DNA of 64,000 nucleotides from Heterodera schachtii (GCA_023374025.1 SIJG01000033.1:841239-905238), one strand, 5' to 3'; counted from the first letter of the stretch, positions 10,210 through 24,228 are shown. Translations and numbers: made by a program. Notes: generated by a model from the sequence alone, not told the origin.

Positions 10210-13200
10210 ATGTCGCAAGAAGAAGCAATACTCCATGGCAAAATTGATCGCTATCTACGAATCGGCCTCTACGACAACGCCTGCCGTGATTTAGCAACGG
10301 TATTTAATGTTATATAAATTATAAAAATACATTATAAGTAGGGTTGGGAATTATATGCACACAAAATGGTAAAATATGTGCATAAAATATGCACCAAAAA
10401 TCGCGAAATATGCACATAAAAAGTGAAAAATATGCATATAAATTTTTCCAAAGTGAGGGCAAAATTTTCCCAAATTCTTCAAATTTATTAAATTTATGCT
10501 AAAATCTCGAAATAGCTAAATATAGTATGAATAAGGCACTTTAGAACCAATAATATAAAATAAAATTTATTTAAAAAAGTTAAAATTTTTATTAATATTT
10601 TCGAAAACCCAAAAATTCAATTTTTTGAAATATTTTCAGTCCTTAGATGTCAAAAAGGCCGCTTTAATGGAGGGGGCCGTTTTAATAAGGTTTTCTTGAA
10701 AAATGCCCAAATATGCACATAAATCGCGAATACTTTTATAAATTTTAATTGAAACCCTAAAAAATTGGGTGTTCGTTTTTACTCAAAAACTTGGGAAAAC
10801 AGAAAAATTATAAATGTTTGCAAATAAAATGAATTCGAAGGAGACGATTCTTTTTTTAATTATGTAATTATTTCTGTTGCAGTTATTTTCAAATCTGCAA
10901 ACGCCTCCATCCCTCGAATTGGCCAATCTTCTGGAAACCGGTTACAAAGGAGCGATTCGAACTCGACTGAACGCAATCAAAGCCCTGGGAGACATGGAGC
11001 AAATCGATGAACGTAACGACACAAATTCACAGGTAATAATGAAATAATAAAAAAATATTTTGACAAGTTTAATTGAGACTTTTGTGAAAAATGGAGGGCA
11101 AATTTTTAATTTTCGAGGTCGCTAATGACGAATGTCATCCATTCGACAAAATCCGAACCCCGGGCCCGATTTCGAAAAATAATAGAAAATATAAATTTTT
11201 TGAATTTCAATTCTCAGTCTAAATATGGTAAAATTACAACGGTTTTATTATTGGAAAATAATATTTTTTTCAAAAAAGTGTCATGCATATGCACTTTTTT
11301 GTGGCGCTTTTTTCCAAAAAACAGAGAAAGTGGGGGGGGGGGGGTCCGGTGGTGCCGATAGGCGCCACCGGGGAAATTTTTTTGAATATTAGAAGCAATT
11401 TGTTAACAGATTTTGCCCAAAAATTGTCCAAATTTTGTCTGTTCTTTAAGGAATTTTGGGCAATTTACACTATTTGTTAACAGCTTTTCACCAAAAATTA
11501 CTAATTTTTACGATTTTGAGCTAATTTATTAAGGTAACAAAAATTTTTAGTTGCCGATAGGCGCCGCCGGGAAAAAATTTTGAAAATTGGGAGTTTTTAT
11601 AGCATTTAAATCAGCGAAATAAATCAATAAGCACAAAAAATTTAAAAAGTTTGGGCAAGCCTAAAAATAAAAAAATCTTAGAAATAAGGACATTTTCATT
11701 TTCTAAGATCTGGCCCCCAAATAAGGACCAATCTTAGAAATAAGGACACTTGGCAGCCCTGTTTTATAGCAGAAAGTTAGCGCCTTCGCATGACTCGTTA
11801 TAAAACTGCCATAAAGGGCTAAAAATAAAAAATGCCAAAAATGTATTAATTAGGCTTTTCACTGCAGATTGGACTTAAGAGTTGGCGCTTTTTTTTATTT
11901 CACATCACGTCTTTTTGTTTTATTTCAATGGTTTTAAAAACACCACTATGAGTTTTTTTTCAAAATATAGTTGAAATTAGAAACCGAAAACACGAAGCAA
12001 TATTATGTTCTTAATTACAGGTTTACAATGGTTGTGTCAATACGTTTCAGGAAGAAGTAGAAAGATTTTGCAATCAAGTGGCTGTAAGTTTTTTTTACGT
12101 TTCTCTGCCAAATTAAATAAACTTGGGTTTTTTAAAATTGACCGAAATTTTGCATACAAAAGATTTTTTGTAAATAATTTCAGGTCGAGTATAATATTTG
12201 CTTAGAAAACTAAATTTTGAATCAAAATGCCAATTTACATTTTTGACAAAATCTGTCAACAAATTGTACTCAAATTTTTCTCTTTCGGCACATTTCGGCA
12301 TCGCCGGACCCCCCCTCCCCCCCCCCCACCCCCAAAAAAGTTTTTTTTAAAAACGGTTTTAAACAGCAAAGACCGGACTCATTCGCAAAACCAGTTGACG
12401 CCCCCCTTCAAGTATGAAAAATAAGTTCAAATATTTGCATATGAAACAAAAAATAATTAAAATTCAGACATTAATCGACGAAAAAGTGCTGCCCCATTGC
12501 ATCGCCAACATTGATAAATCAGCAGAGGTCTATTACACGGTTATCAAGGGCGACTTTTACCGCTACGCCTCTGTGAATCAATACCTAAATAAATGTATGT
12601 TTAATTTATGAATTTTTATTAAAAATTAAACTTTTTGATTTTATTTTTTGAATAAATATCGCAATTTTTCTCAAAAGTTTTCGGTTGCAGATGATGATCG
12701 AGCGGAAGCTGCTTATTCAACTGCTCACAAATTGGCGCAGGACGAGTTACAGGCAACTGATCATCTGAGGCTTGGCGTTGCACTGAATTACGCCATTTTT
12801 CAAATGCAGTTCAGAAACGGCGTAAACGCAAAGGAATTGGCTCAACAGGTGGGATCTTTTCAAAGCAGAAACAAATTGGGAATGTCATTTGATAAAACAA
12901 AATTCCCTAATTTGTTAAAATTTAATGCCCAAACGGATTTTATTTATTTTTAAGAATTAGGAATTGTCTGCCGATATGCGTTGTCGGGAGAAAATTTGAA
13001 AAATTAACGAAAAAAACATTTTTATGGTACATTAAATTTGATAAATTCATTGAACTTTTTGTTGTTTGGCGGTGCTTAAGTCACCGCCAGGGAAAAATTA
13101 TTAAATTTTTAGATTTGTTATTAAAAAAAGTCATTATGTGAAAATCCATTTCTTATCAATTAATTTTTATTAGCCAATCTTAGAAATTTACGGAAAGCGG

Positions 13201-13609
13201 GTTATTTTTTCTCGGAAAAATATAGTTTTCGATTAGACATTTTTATTAGCTAATTTTCTTAACCTTTTTAATAAATTTTTGTAAATTATCTTTTTATAAA
13301 GCAAGCTTATATTCTAATGCATTTTATTATTACATTTTTGTAACCTCATTTTTGCAATACGAATATTCATTTTGTCGTACTTTAGTTCTACCTTAAAAGT
13401 GCTTTATGGCTTTGCTTTATTGGGCATGTGGTCTGGGAAATAACCAAATTTTGTAATTTTTTGCTGTTTTCATATACCTTTTACATTCTTTAAAGGAATA
13501 TGATGCTGCACTTACGATGCTAGAAGAGGACCAGCCGGTGCCCGAAGAAATCAAAATTGTTTTAACTGCTCTCGAACAAATTTCACAAGGGGAAGAAGAA
13601 GAAGAGTGA
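10210..13609 (+). CDS. Divergent 14-3-3-like protein, six exons
   Basis: Model: 10210-10299, 10883-11032, 12021-12083, 12468-12594, 12691-12848, 13496-13609, giving 702 nt and 233 aa in consistent phase. The order of motifs follows the 14-3-3 fold: NLLETGYKGAIRTRL (family NLLSVAYKNVVGARR), then AEVYYTVIKGDFYRYAS (family KVFYLKMKGDYYRYLA), then HLRLGVALNYAIFQ (family HPIRLGLALNFSVFY), ending in an acidic EEEEE tail. 14-3-3 proteins are dimeric adaptors for phosphoserine/threonine ligands. Of the phosphate-clamp residues, Lys49 (here K52), Arg127 and Tyr128 (R133, Y134) and Asn173 (N176) are kept, but the Arg56 position is Leu (L59). The last helix lacks the usual NLTLW. It is slightly shorter than the usual 245-250 aa. 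Introns 1 and 2 contain repetitive elements. It is probably a fast-evolving paralogue; loss of ligand binding is inference. Confidence 0.85.
10339..10759. mobile_element. hAT-like word element, AAATATGCAC, in intron 1
   Basis: Begins TAGGGTTGGGAATTATATGC and ends AATTGAAACCCTA. Irregular copies of AAATATGCAC and AAAATCGCG lie near both ends. The terminal TAGGGTT matches in inverted orientation, but no 8-bp duplication is found, so one end may have decayed. Confidence 0.5.
11346..11371. repeat. GC-rich hairpin, copy in 14-3-3 intron 2
   Basis: CCGGTGGTGCC, loop GATA, GGCGCCACCGG, just after a run of G. It is followed by AAATTTTTTTGAA and, a little further, TTTGTTAACAGATTTT, flanks shared with the other copies in the window. 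A half copy lies at 11551-11571 and a degraded one at 12286-12305. Confidence 0.75.
11640..11761. mobile_element. One-ended hAT-like fragment, word CTTAGAAATAAGGACA
   Basis: Two clear copies of the word CTTAGAAATAAGGACA and a partial inverted copy precede an end reading TTGGCAGCCCTG, the same terminus as the element at 39234-39838. The other end was not found. Confidence 0.45.
13068..13088. repeat. GC-rich hairpin variant in 14-3-3 intron 5
   Basis: GGCGGTGCTTAAGTCACCGCC is a near-perfect palindrome in otherwise AT-rich intron. A degraded relative lies about 100 bases upstream near 12968. It resembles the CCGGCGG hairpin family but has a different loop. Confidence 0.55.
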
Positions 13610-14204
13610 CACATTTTTAAAATTGCTTACAGGCCCGTAGCCAGAGTGGGAGGATATGAAAAATTTTAAAGAAAAAATGGGAAATTTTTGCATATTTACT
13701 TACCATTATTTCATTAAATGTCTTTTAAATTTTTCCCAGCGGGCTTAACGGAACTGCTGTTTACCTTAGTTCTTGAAAAGTTTAGCTTCAAAATTACAAA
13801 AATTTGAGATTTTTAGGCGCAAAATCGCTACAAGTTCCTGTTTTTTGCCTTAGCGCATAAGTTTTAAAATAACACTGAAAAAAAAATTTTTGACCCGAAA
13901 AGCAAAACAAGGTCTTCGAATACCCCTTTGATTGAATTTATTCATTTAAATTAATTATTTAATAAATATTTTTTATAGCTTTAAGTATTTTTTGTAATTT
14001 AGTGCCCAATGCCCGGCTTCAAAATTTAATGCCAAATTTTTTGGTCGAATTATTGAGCCAAAATTATACAAACAATAAATTAATATTTTGCCAAATTTTA
14101 TATTTTCGCATATGAATTTAAAATGGTAAACCAACATTGTATTCCTGTTTTTGGGAATTCTTCTCCGAATTTTGCTTTTCTGCTTTCAGTAGCTGAAGGT
14201 CCAT
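13610..14204. other. Intergenic between 14-3-3 gene and satellite
   Basis: AT-rich with no coding signal. It ends directly at the first satellite monomer. Confidence 0.5.
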
Positions 14205-17200
14205 TATTCTTGGTAAGAGGTAGATTTCAGAAGCACATGCCCATTAATAATTGACACCCGTTGAAATGGGTAAATTTTAGCAATTTCTTTTGTAGCAGTA
14301 TTGCATTTTGTTTTTATGCTCACTTTTAAAAAAGAAAATAAGTGATCGAATATTTCATTAAAAAATACTCATAGGTTTAATTATCAACCAATGAAATGTG
14401 TTAAATTTTCGTTGTTCTTTGTTCTTCTGCCTATTTTTGCAATTTAAATATGCCATAATTTTGATGAAAATTTAAGCCATGGAAATATTCTTTGAACAGT
14501 TTCACTTTCTTTTTCTAATCCGTTGAAATAATTATTTTCAATGGAGTTCGAAAAATTGGTAATTTTTTCTGCCGAGGCCTTTTATAAAAATTCTTGGTAA
14601 GAGGTAGATTTCAGAAGCACATGCCCATTAATAATTGACACCCGTTGAAATGGGTAAATTTTAGCAATTTCTTTTGTAGCAGTATTGCATTTTGTTTTTA
14701 TGCTCACTTTTAAAAAAGAAAATAAGTGATCGAATATTTCATTAAAAAATACTCATAGGTTTAATTATCAACCAATGAAATGTGTTAAATTTTCGTTGTT
14801 CTTTGTTCTTCTGCCTATTTTTGCAATTTAAATATGCCATAATTTTGATGAAAATTTAAGCCATGGAAATATTCTTTTGAACAGTTACACTTTCTTTTTC
14901 TAATCCGTTGAAATAATTATTTTCAATGGAGTTCGAAAAATTGTAATTTTTTCTGCCGAGGCCTTTTATAAAAATTCTTGGTAAGAGGTAGATTTCAGAA
15001 GCACATGCCCATTAATAATTGACACCCGTTGAAATGGGTAAATTTTAGCAATTTCTTTTGTAGCAGTATTGCATTTTGTTTTTATGCTCACTTTTAAAAA
15101 AGAAAATAATAGGCTTAATTATCAACCAATGAAATTTGTTAAATTTTCGTAGTTCTTTGTTCTTCAGCCTATTTTTGCAATTTAAATATGCCATAATTTT
15201 GATGAAAATTTAAGCCATGGAAATATTCTTTTGAACAGTTTCACTTTCTTTTTCTAATCCGTTGAAATAATTATTTTCAATGGAGTTCGAAAAATGGTAA
15301 TTTTTTCTGCCGAGGCCTTTTATAAAAATTCTTGGTAAGAGGTAGATTTCAGAAGCACATGCCCATTAATAATTGACACCCGTTGAAGTGGGTAAATTTT
15401 AGCAATTTCTTTTGTAGCAGTATTGCATTTTGTTTTTATGCTCACTTTTAAAAAAGAAAATAAGTGATCGAATATTTCATTAAAAAATATTCATAGGCTT
15501 AATTATCAACCAATGAAATTTGTTAAATTTTCGTAGTTCTTTGTTCTTCAGCCTATTTTTGCAATTTAAATATGCCATAATTTTGATGAAAATTTAAGCC
15601 ATGGAAATATTCTTTTGAACAGTTTCACTTTCTTTTTCTAATCCGTTGAAATAATTATTTTCAATGGAGTTCGAAAAATGGTAATTTTTTCTGCCGAGGC
15701 CTTTTATAAAAATTCTTGGTAAGAGGTAGATTTCAGAAGCACATGCCCATTAATAATTGACACCCGTTGAAATGGGTAAATTTTAGCAATTTCTTTTGTA
15801 GCAGTATTGCATTTTGTTTTTATGCTCACTTTTAAAAAAGAAAATAAGTGATCGAATATTTCATTTAAAAATATTCATAGGCTTAATTATCAACAAATGA
15901 AATGTTTTAAATTTTCGTAGTTCTTTGTTCTTCAGCCTATTTTTGCAATTTAAATATGCCATAATTTTGATGAAAATTTAAGCCATGGAAATATTCTTTT
16001 GAACAGTTTCACTTTCTTTTTCTAATCCGTTGAAATAATTATTTTCAATGGAGTTCGAAAAATTGGTAATTTTTTCTGCCGAGGCCTTTTATAAAAATTC
16101 TTGGTAAGAGGTAGATTTCAGAAGCACATGCCCATTAATAATTGACACCCGTTGAAATGGGTAAATTTTAGCAATTTCTTTTGTAGCAGTATTGCATTTT
16201 GTTTTTATGCTCACTTTTAAAAAAGAAAATAAGTGATCGAATATTTCATTAAAAAATACTCATAGGCTTAATTATCAACCAATGTAATGAGTTAAGTTTT
16301 CGTTGTTCTTTGTTCTTCAGCCTATTTTTGCAATTTAAATATGCCATAATTTTGATGAAAATTTAAGCCATGGAAATATTCTTTTGAACAGTTACACTTT
16401 CTTTTTCTAATCCGTTGAAATAATTATTTTCAATGGAGTTCGAAAAATTGTAATTTTTTCTGCCGAGGCCTTTTATAAAAATTCTTGGTAAGAGGTAGAT
16501 TTCAGAAGCACATGCCCATTAATAATTGACACCCGTTGAAATGGGTAAATTTTAGCAATTTCTTTTGTAGCAGTATTGCATTTTGTTTTTATGCTCACTT
16601 TTAAAAAAGAAAATAATAGGCTTAATTATCAACCAATGAAATTTGTTAAATTTTCGTAGTTCTTTGTTCTTCAGCCTATTTTTGCAATTTAAATATGCCA
16701 TAATTTTGATGAAAATTTAAGCCATGGAAATATTCTTTTGAACAGTTTCACTTTCTTTTTCTAATCCGTTGAAATAATTATTTTCAATGGAGTTCGAAAA
16801 ATGGTAATTTTTTCTGCCGAGGCCTTTTATAAAAATTCTTGGTAAGAGGTAGATTTCAGAAGCACATGCCCATTAATAATTGACACCCGTTGAAATGGGT
16901 AAATTTTAGCAATTTCTTTTGTAGCAGTATTGCATTTTGTTTTTATGCTCACTTTTAAAAAAGAAAATAATAGGCTTAATTATCAACCAATGAAATTTGT
17001 TAAATTTTCGTAGTTCTTTGTTCTTCAGCCTATTTTTGCAATTTAAATATGCCATAATTTTGATGAAAATTTAAGCCATGGAAATATTCTTTTGAACAGT
17101 TTCACTTTCTTTTTCTAATCCGTTGAAATAATTATTTTCAATGGAGTTCGAAAAATGGTAATTTTTTCTGCCGAGGCCTTTTATAAAAATTCTTGGTAAG

Positions 17201-20200
17201 AGGTAGATTTCAGAAGCACATGCCCATTAATAATTGACACCCGTTGAAGTGGGTAAATTTTAGCAATTTCTTTTGTAGCAGTATTGCATTTTGTTTTTAT
17301 GCTCACTTTTAAAAAAGAAAATAAGTGATCGAATATTTCATTAAAAATATTCATAGGCTTAATTATCAACCAATGAAATTTGTTAAATTTTCGTAGTTCT
17401 TTGTTCTTCAGCCTATTTTTGCAATTTAAATATGCCATAATTTTGATGAAAATTTAAGCCATGGAAATATTCTTTTGAACAGTTTCACTTTCTTTTTCTA
17501 ATCCGTTGAAATAATTATTTTCAATGGAGTTCGAAAAATGGTAATTTTTTCTGCCGAGGCCTTTTATAAAAATTCTTGGTAAGAGGTAGATTTCAGAAGC
17601 ACATGCCCATTAATAATTGACACCCGTTGAAATGGGTAAATTTTAGCAATTTCTTTTGTAGCAGTATTGCATTTTGTTTTTATGCTCACTTTTAAAAAAG
17701 AAAATAAGTGATCGAATATTTCATTTAAAAATATTCATAGGCTTAATTATCAACAAATGAAATGTTTTAAATTTTCGTAGTTCTTTGTTCTTCAGCCTAT
17801 TTTTGCAATTTAAATATGCCATAATTTTGATGAAAATTTAAGCCATGGAAATATTCTTTTGAACAGTTACACTTTCTTTTTCTAATCCGTTGAAATAATT
17901 ATTTTCAATGGAGTTCGAAAAATTGGTAATTTTTTCTGCCGAGGCCTTTTATAAAAATTCTTGGTAAGAGGTAGATTTCAGAAGCACATGCCCATTAATA
18001 ATTGACACCCGTTGAAATGGGTAAATTTTAGCAATTTCTTTTGTAGCAGTATTGCATTTTGTTTTTATGCTCACTTTTAAAAAAGAAAATAAGTGATCGA
18101 ATATTTCATTTAAAAATATTCATAGGCTTAATTATCAACCAATGAAATGTGTTAAATTTTCGTTGTTCTTTGTTCTTCAGCCTATTTTGGCAATTAAATA
18201 TGACATAATTTTGATGAAAATTTAAGCCATGGAAATATTCTTTGAACAGTTTCACTTTCTTTTTCTAATCCGTTGAAATAATTATTTTCAATGGAGTTCG
18301 AAAAATTGGTAATTTTTTCTGCCGAGGCCTTTTATAAAAATTCTTGGTAAGAGGTAGATTTCAGAAGCACATGCCCATTAATAATTGACACCCGTTGAAA
18401 TGGGTAAATTTTAGCAATTTCTTTTGTAGCAGTATTGCATTTTGTTTTTATGCTCACTTTTAAAAAAGAAAATAAGTGATCGAATATTTCATTAAAAAAT
18501 ATTCATAGGCTTAATTATCAACAAATGAAATGTTTTAAATTTTCGTAGTTCTTTGTTCTTCAGCCTATTTTTGCAATTTAAATATGCCATAATTTTGATG
18601 AAAATTTAAGCCATGGAAATATTCTTTTGAACAGTTTCACTTTCTTTTTCTAATCCGTTGAAATAATTATTTTCAATGGAGTTCGAAAAATTAGTAATTT
18701 TTTCTGCCGAGGCCTTTTATAAAAATTCTTGGTAAGAGGTAGATTTCAGAAGCACATGCCCATTAATAATTGACACCCGTTGAAATGGGTAAATTTTAGC
18801 AATTTCTTTTGTAGCAGTATTGCGTTTTGTTTTTATGCTCACTTTTAAAAAATAAATAAGTGAAGCCTATTTTTGCAATTTAAATATGCCATAATTTTGA
18901 TGAAAATTTAAGCCATGGAAATATTCTTTTGAACAGTTACACTTTCTTTTTCTAATCCGTTGAAATAATTATTTTCAATGGAGTTCGAAAAATTGGTAAT
19001 TTTTTCTGCCGAGGCCTTTTATAAAAATTCTTGGTAAGAGGTAGATTTCAGAAGCACATGCCCATTAATAATTGACACCCGTTGAAATGGGTAAATTTTA
19101 GCAATTTCTTTTGTAGCAGTATTGCATTTTGTTTTTATGCTCACTTTTAAAAAAGAAAATAAGTGATCGAATATTTCATTAAAAAATACTCATAGGTTTA
19201 ATTATCAACCAATGAAATGTGTTAAATTTTCGTTGTTCTTTGTTCTTCTGCCTATTTTTGCAATTTAAATATGCCATAATTTTGATGAAAATTTAAGCCA
19301 TGGAAATATTCTTTTGAACAGTTACACTTTCTTTTTCTAATCCGTTGAAATAATTATTTTCAATGGAGTTCGAAAAATTGGTAATTTTTTCTGCCGAGGC
19401 CTTTTATAAAAATTCTTGGTAAGAGGTAGATTTCAGAAGCACATGCCCATTAATAATTGACACCCGTTGAAATGGGTAAATTTTAGCAATTTCTTTTGTA
19501 GCAGTATTGCATTTTGTTTTATGCTCACTTTTAAAAAAGAAAATAAGTGATCGAATATTTCATTAAAAAATACTCATAGGTTTAATTATCAACCAATGAA
19601 ATGTGTTAAATTTTCGTTGTTCTTTGTTCTTCAGCCTATTTTTGCAATTTAAATATGCCATAATTTTGATGAAAATTTAAGCCATGGAAATATTCTTTTG
19701 AACAGTTACACTTTCTTTTTCTAATCCGTTGAAATAATTATTTTCAATGGAGTTAGAAAAATTGGTAATTTTTTCTGCCGAGGCCTTTTATAAAAATTCT
19801 TGGTAAGAGGTAGATTTCAGAAGCACATGCCCATTAATAATTGACACCCGTTGAAATGGGTAAATTTTAGCAATTTCTTTTGTAGCAGTATTGCATTTTG
19901 TTTTATTCTCACTTTTAAAAAAGAAAATAAGTGATCGAATATTTCATTAAAAAATATTCATAGGCTTAATTATCAACAAATGAAATGTGTTAAATTTTCG
20001 TTGTTCTTTGTTCTTCAGCCTATTTTTGCAATTTAAATATGCCATAATTTTGATGAAAATTTAAGCCATGGAAATATTCTTTTGAACAGTTACACTTTCT
20101 TTTTCTAATCCGTTGAAATAATTATTTTCAATGGAGTTCGAAAAATTGGTAATTTTTTCTGCCGAGGCCTTTTATAAAAATTCTTGGTAAGAGGTAGATT

Positions 20201-23200
20201 TCAGAAGCACATGCCCATTAATAATTGACACCCGTTGAAGTGGGTAAATTTTAGCAATTTCTTTTGTAGCAGTATTGCATTTTGTTTTTATGCTCACTTT
20301 TAAAAAAGAAAATAAGTGATCGAATATTTCATTAAAAAATACTCATAGGTTTAATTATCAACCAATGAAATGTGTTAAATTTTCGTTGTTCTTTGTTCTT
20401 CAGCCTATTTTTGCAATTTAAATATGCCATAATTTTGATGAAAATTTAAGCCATGGAAATATTCTTTTGAACAGTTACACTTTCTTTTTCTAATCCGTTG
20501 AAATAATTATTTTCAATGGAGTTCGAAAAATTGGTAATTTTTTCTGCCGAGGCCTTTTATAAAAATTCTTGGTAAGAGGTAGATTTCAGAAGCACATGCC
20601 CATTAATAATTGACACCCGTTGAAATGGGTAAATTTTAGCAATTTCTTTTGTAGCAGTATTGCATTTTGTTTTTATGCTCACTTTTAAAAAAGAAAATAA
20701 GTGATCGAATATTTCATTAAAAATATTCATAGGCTTAATTATCAACAAATGAAATGTTTTAAATTTTCGTAGTTCTTTGTTCTTCAGCCTATTTTTGCAA
20801 TTTAAATATGCCATAATTTTGATGAAAATTTAAGCCATGGAAATATTCTTTTGAACAGTTACACTTTCTTTTTCTAATCCGTTGAAATAATTATTTTCAA
20901 TGGAGTTCGAAAAATTGGTAATTTTTTCTGCCGAGGCCTTTTATAAAAATTCTTGGTAAGAGGTAGATTTCAGAAGCACATGCCCATTAATAATTGACAC
21001 CCGTTGAAATGGGTAAATTTTAGCAATTTCTTTTGTAGCAGTATTGCATTTTGTTTTTATGCTCACTTTTAAAAAAGAAAATAAGTGATCGAATATTTCA
21101 TTTAAAAATATTCATAGGCTTAATTATCAACAAATGAAATGTTTTAAATTTTCGTAGTTCTTTGTTCTTCAGCCTATTTTTGCAATTTAAATATGCCATA
21201 ATTTTGATGAAAATTTAAGCCATGGAAATATTCTTTTGAACAGTTTCACTTTCTTTTTCTAATCCGTTGAAATAATTATTTTCAATGGAGTTCGAAAAAT
21301 TGGTAATTTTTTCTGCCGAGGCCTTTTATAAAAATTCTTGGTAAGAGGTAGATTTCAGAAGCACATGCCCATTAATAATTGACACCCGTTGAAATGGGTA
21401 AATTTTAGCAATTTCTTTTGTAGCAGTATTGTATTTTGTTTTTATGCTCACTTTTAAAAAAGAAAATAAGTGATCGAATATTTCATTAAAAAATACTCAT
21501 AGGTTTAATTATCAACCAATGAAATGTGTTAAATTTTCGTAGTTCTTTGTTCTTCTGCCTATTTTTGCAATTTAAATATGCCATAATTTTGATGAAAATT
21601 TAAGCCATGGAAATATTCTTTTGAACAGTTTCACTTTCTTTTTCTAATCCGTTGAAATAATTATTTTCAATGGAGTTCGAAAAATTGGTAATTTTTTCTG
21701 CCGAGGCCTTTTATAAAAATTCTTGGTAAGAGGTAGATTTCAGAAGCACATGCCCATTAATAATTGACACCCGTTGAAATGGGTAAATTTTAGCAATTTC
21801 TTTTGTAGCAGTATTGCATTTTGTTTTTATGCTCACTTTTAAAAAAGAAAATAAGTGATCGAATATTTCATTAAAAAATATTCATAGGCTTAATTATCAA
21901 CAAATGAAATGTTTTAAATTTTCGTAGTTCTTTGTTCTTCAGCCTATTTTTGCAATTTAAATATGCCATAATTTTGATGAAAATTTAAGCCATGGAAATA
22001 TTCTTTTGAACAGTTACACTTTCTTTTTCTAATCCGTTGAAATAATTATTTTCAATGGAGTTCGAAAAATTGGTAATTTTTTCTGCCGAGGCCTTTTATA
22101 AAAATTCTTGGTAAGAGGTAGATTTCAGAAGCACATGCCCATTAATAATTGACACCCGTTGAAATGGGTAAATTTTAGCAATTTCTTTTGTAGCAGTATT
22201 GCATTTTGTTTTTATGCTCACTTTTAAAAAAGAAAATAAGTGATCGAATATTTCATTTAAAAATATTCATAGGCTTAATTATCAACCAATGAAATGTGTT
22301 AAATTTTCGTTGTTCTTTGTTCTTCTGCCTATTTTTGCAATTTAAATATGCCATAATTTTGATGAAAATTTAAGCCATGGAAATATTCTTTTGAACAGTT
22401 ACACTTTCTTTTTCTAATCCGTTGAAATAATTATTTTCAATGGAGTTCGAAAAATTGGTAATTTTTTCTGCCGAGGCCTTTTATAAAAATTCTTGGTAAG
22501 AGGTAGATTTCAGAAGCACATGCCCATTAATAATTGACACCCGTTGAAATGGGTAAATTTTAGCAATTTCTTTTGTAGCAGTATTGCATTTTGTTTTTAT
22601 GCTCACTTTTAAAAAAGAAAATAAGTGATCGAATATTTCATTAAAAAATACTCATAGGTTTAATTATCAACCAATGAAATGTGTTAAATTTTCGTTGTTC
22701 TTTGTTCTTCTGCCTATTTTTGCAATTTAAATATGCCATAATTTTGATGAAAATTTAAGCCATGGAAATATTCTTTGAACAGTTTCACTTTCTTTTTCTA
22801 ATCCGTTGAAATAATTATTTTCAATGGAGTTCGAAAAATTGGTAATTTTTTCTGCCGAGGCCTTTTATAAAAATTCTTGGTAAGAGGTAGATTTCAGAAG
22901 CACATGCCCATTAATAATTGACACCCGTTGAAATGGGTAAATTTTAGCAATTTCTTTTGTAGCAGTATTGCATTTTGTTTTTATGCTCACTTTTAAAAAG
23001 AAAATAAGTGATCGAATATTTCATTAAAAAATACTCATAGGTTTAATTATCAACCAATGAAATGTGTTAAATTTTCGTTGTTCTTTGTTCTTCTGCCTAT
23101 TTTTGCAATTTAAATATGCCATAATTTTGATGAAAATTTAAGCCATGGAAATATTCTTTTGAACAGTTACACTTTCTTTTTCTAATCCGTTGAAATAATT

Positions 23201-23925
23201 ATTTTCAATGGAGTTCGAAAAATTGGTAATTTTTTGTGCCGAGGCCTTTTATAAAAATTCTTGGTAAGAGGTAGATTTCAGAAGCACATGCCCATTAATA
23301 ATTGACACCCGTTGAAATGGGTAAATTTTAGCAATTTCTTTTGTAGCAGTATTGCATTTTGTTTTTATGCTCACTTTTAAAAAAGAAAATAAGTGATCGA
23401 ATATTTCATTAAAAAATACTCATAGGTTTAATTATCAACCAATGAAATGTGTTAAATTTTCGTTGTTCTTTGTTCTTCTGCCTATTTTTGCAATTTAAAT
23501 ATGCCATAATTTTGATGAAAATTTAAGCAATGGAAATATTCTTTTGAACAGTTACACTTTCTTTTTCTAATCCGTTGAAATAATTATTTTCAATGGAGTT
23601 CGAAAAATTGGTAATTTTTTCTGCCGAGGCCTTTATAAAAATTCTTGGTAAGAGGTAGATTTCAGAAGCACATGCCCATTAATAATTGACACCCGTTGAA
23701 ATGGGTAAATTTTAGCAATTTCTTTTGTAGCAGTATTGCATTTTGTTTTTATGCTCACTTTTAAAAAAGAAAATAAGTGATCGAATATTTCATTAAAAAA
23801 TACTCATAGGTTTAATTATCAACCAATGAAATGTGTTAAATTTTCGTTGTTCTTTGTTCTTCTGCCTGTTTTTGCAATTTAAATATGCCATAATTTTGAT
23901 GAAAATTTAAGCCATGGAAATATTA
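14205..23925. repeat. Tandem satellite, about 385-bp monomer, 26 copies
   Basis: Head-to-tail array beginning with ATTCTTGGTAAGAGGTAGAT. Monomer starts: 14205, 14590, 14974, 15328, 15712, 16097, 16481, 16835, 17189, 17572, 17957, 18340, 18725, 19027, 19412, 19796, 20180, 20565, 20949, 21334, 21719, 22104, 22489, 22873, 23257, 23641. Most units are 383-385 bp. Those starting at 14974, 16481 and 16835 are 354 bp because they lack about 30 bp around GTGATCGAATATTTC; the unit at 18725 is 302 bp. The last copy stops after about 285 bp. Copies are very similar, differing by single bases and small variants such as CATAGGTTTAAT or CATAGGCTTAAT. ORFs inside are not genes. Confidence 0.97.
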
Positions 23926-24228
23926 TATTTTATGTTAATTTCCTCAATATGGCAAAAAATTATTTTCTATTGATGATTAATTAAACTGAATACAATTAAC
24001 TAGAAAGGTTTTAAAAATCTCTAAATTTTTTTATTACCCATATTAATGAATTATTTGGTACTTATCCCTTTTGTGACCCCCTCCAGATTTAAATATTTTT
24101 TCTTGGGTAATTTTTGGCGCTGAAATTTTAAGGTAACGTGCAAATAGCAGATAAGTTTTTATTCAACCCTTGAGCATACGTTATGACGCACTTTTCATGA
24201 ACTATTTTTTATACATTAAATTTTATAG

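Noticed and set aside
11600..11771. TTTTATAGC direct repeat around 11605 and 11762 as a target duplication
   Set aside because: The left copy is not followed by a CAGGG end, so the match may be chance in AT-rich DNA.
12227..12424. ORF with poly-Pro from a C run in 14-3-3 intron 3
   Set aside because: Created by C-tract and hairpin debris; lies within an intron of a well supported gene.
17181..20814. 85-codon minus-strand ORFs MAYLNCKNRLKNKELRKF... in the satellite
   Set aside because: They occur only in those monomers with a particular indel and are absent from most copies, so they are not conserved as protein.
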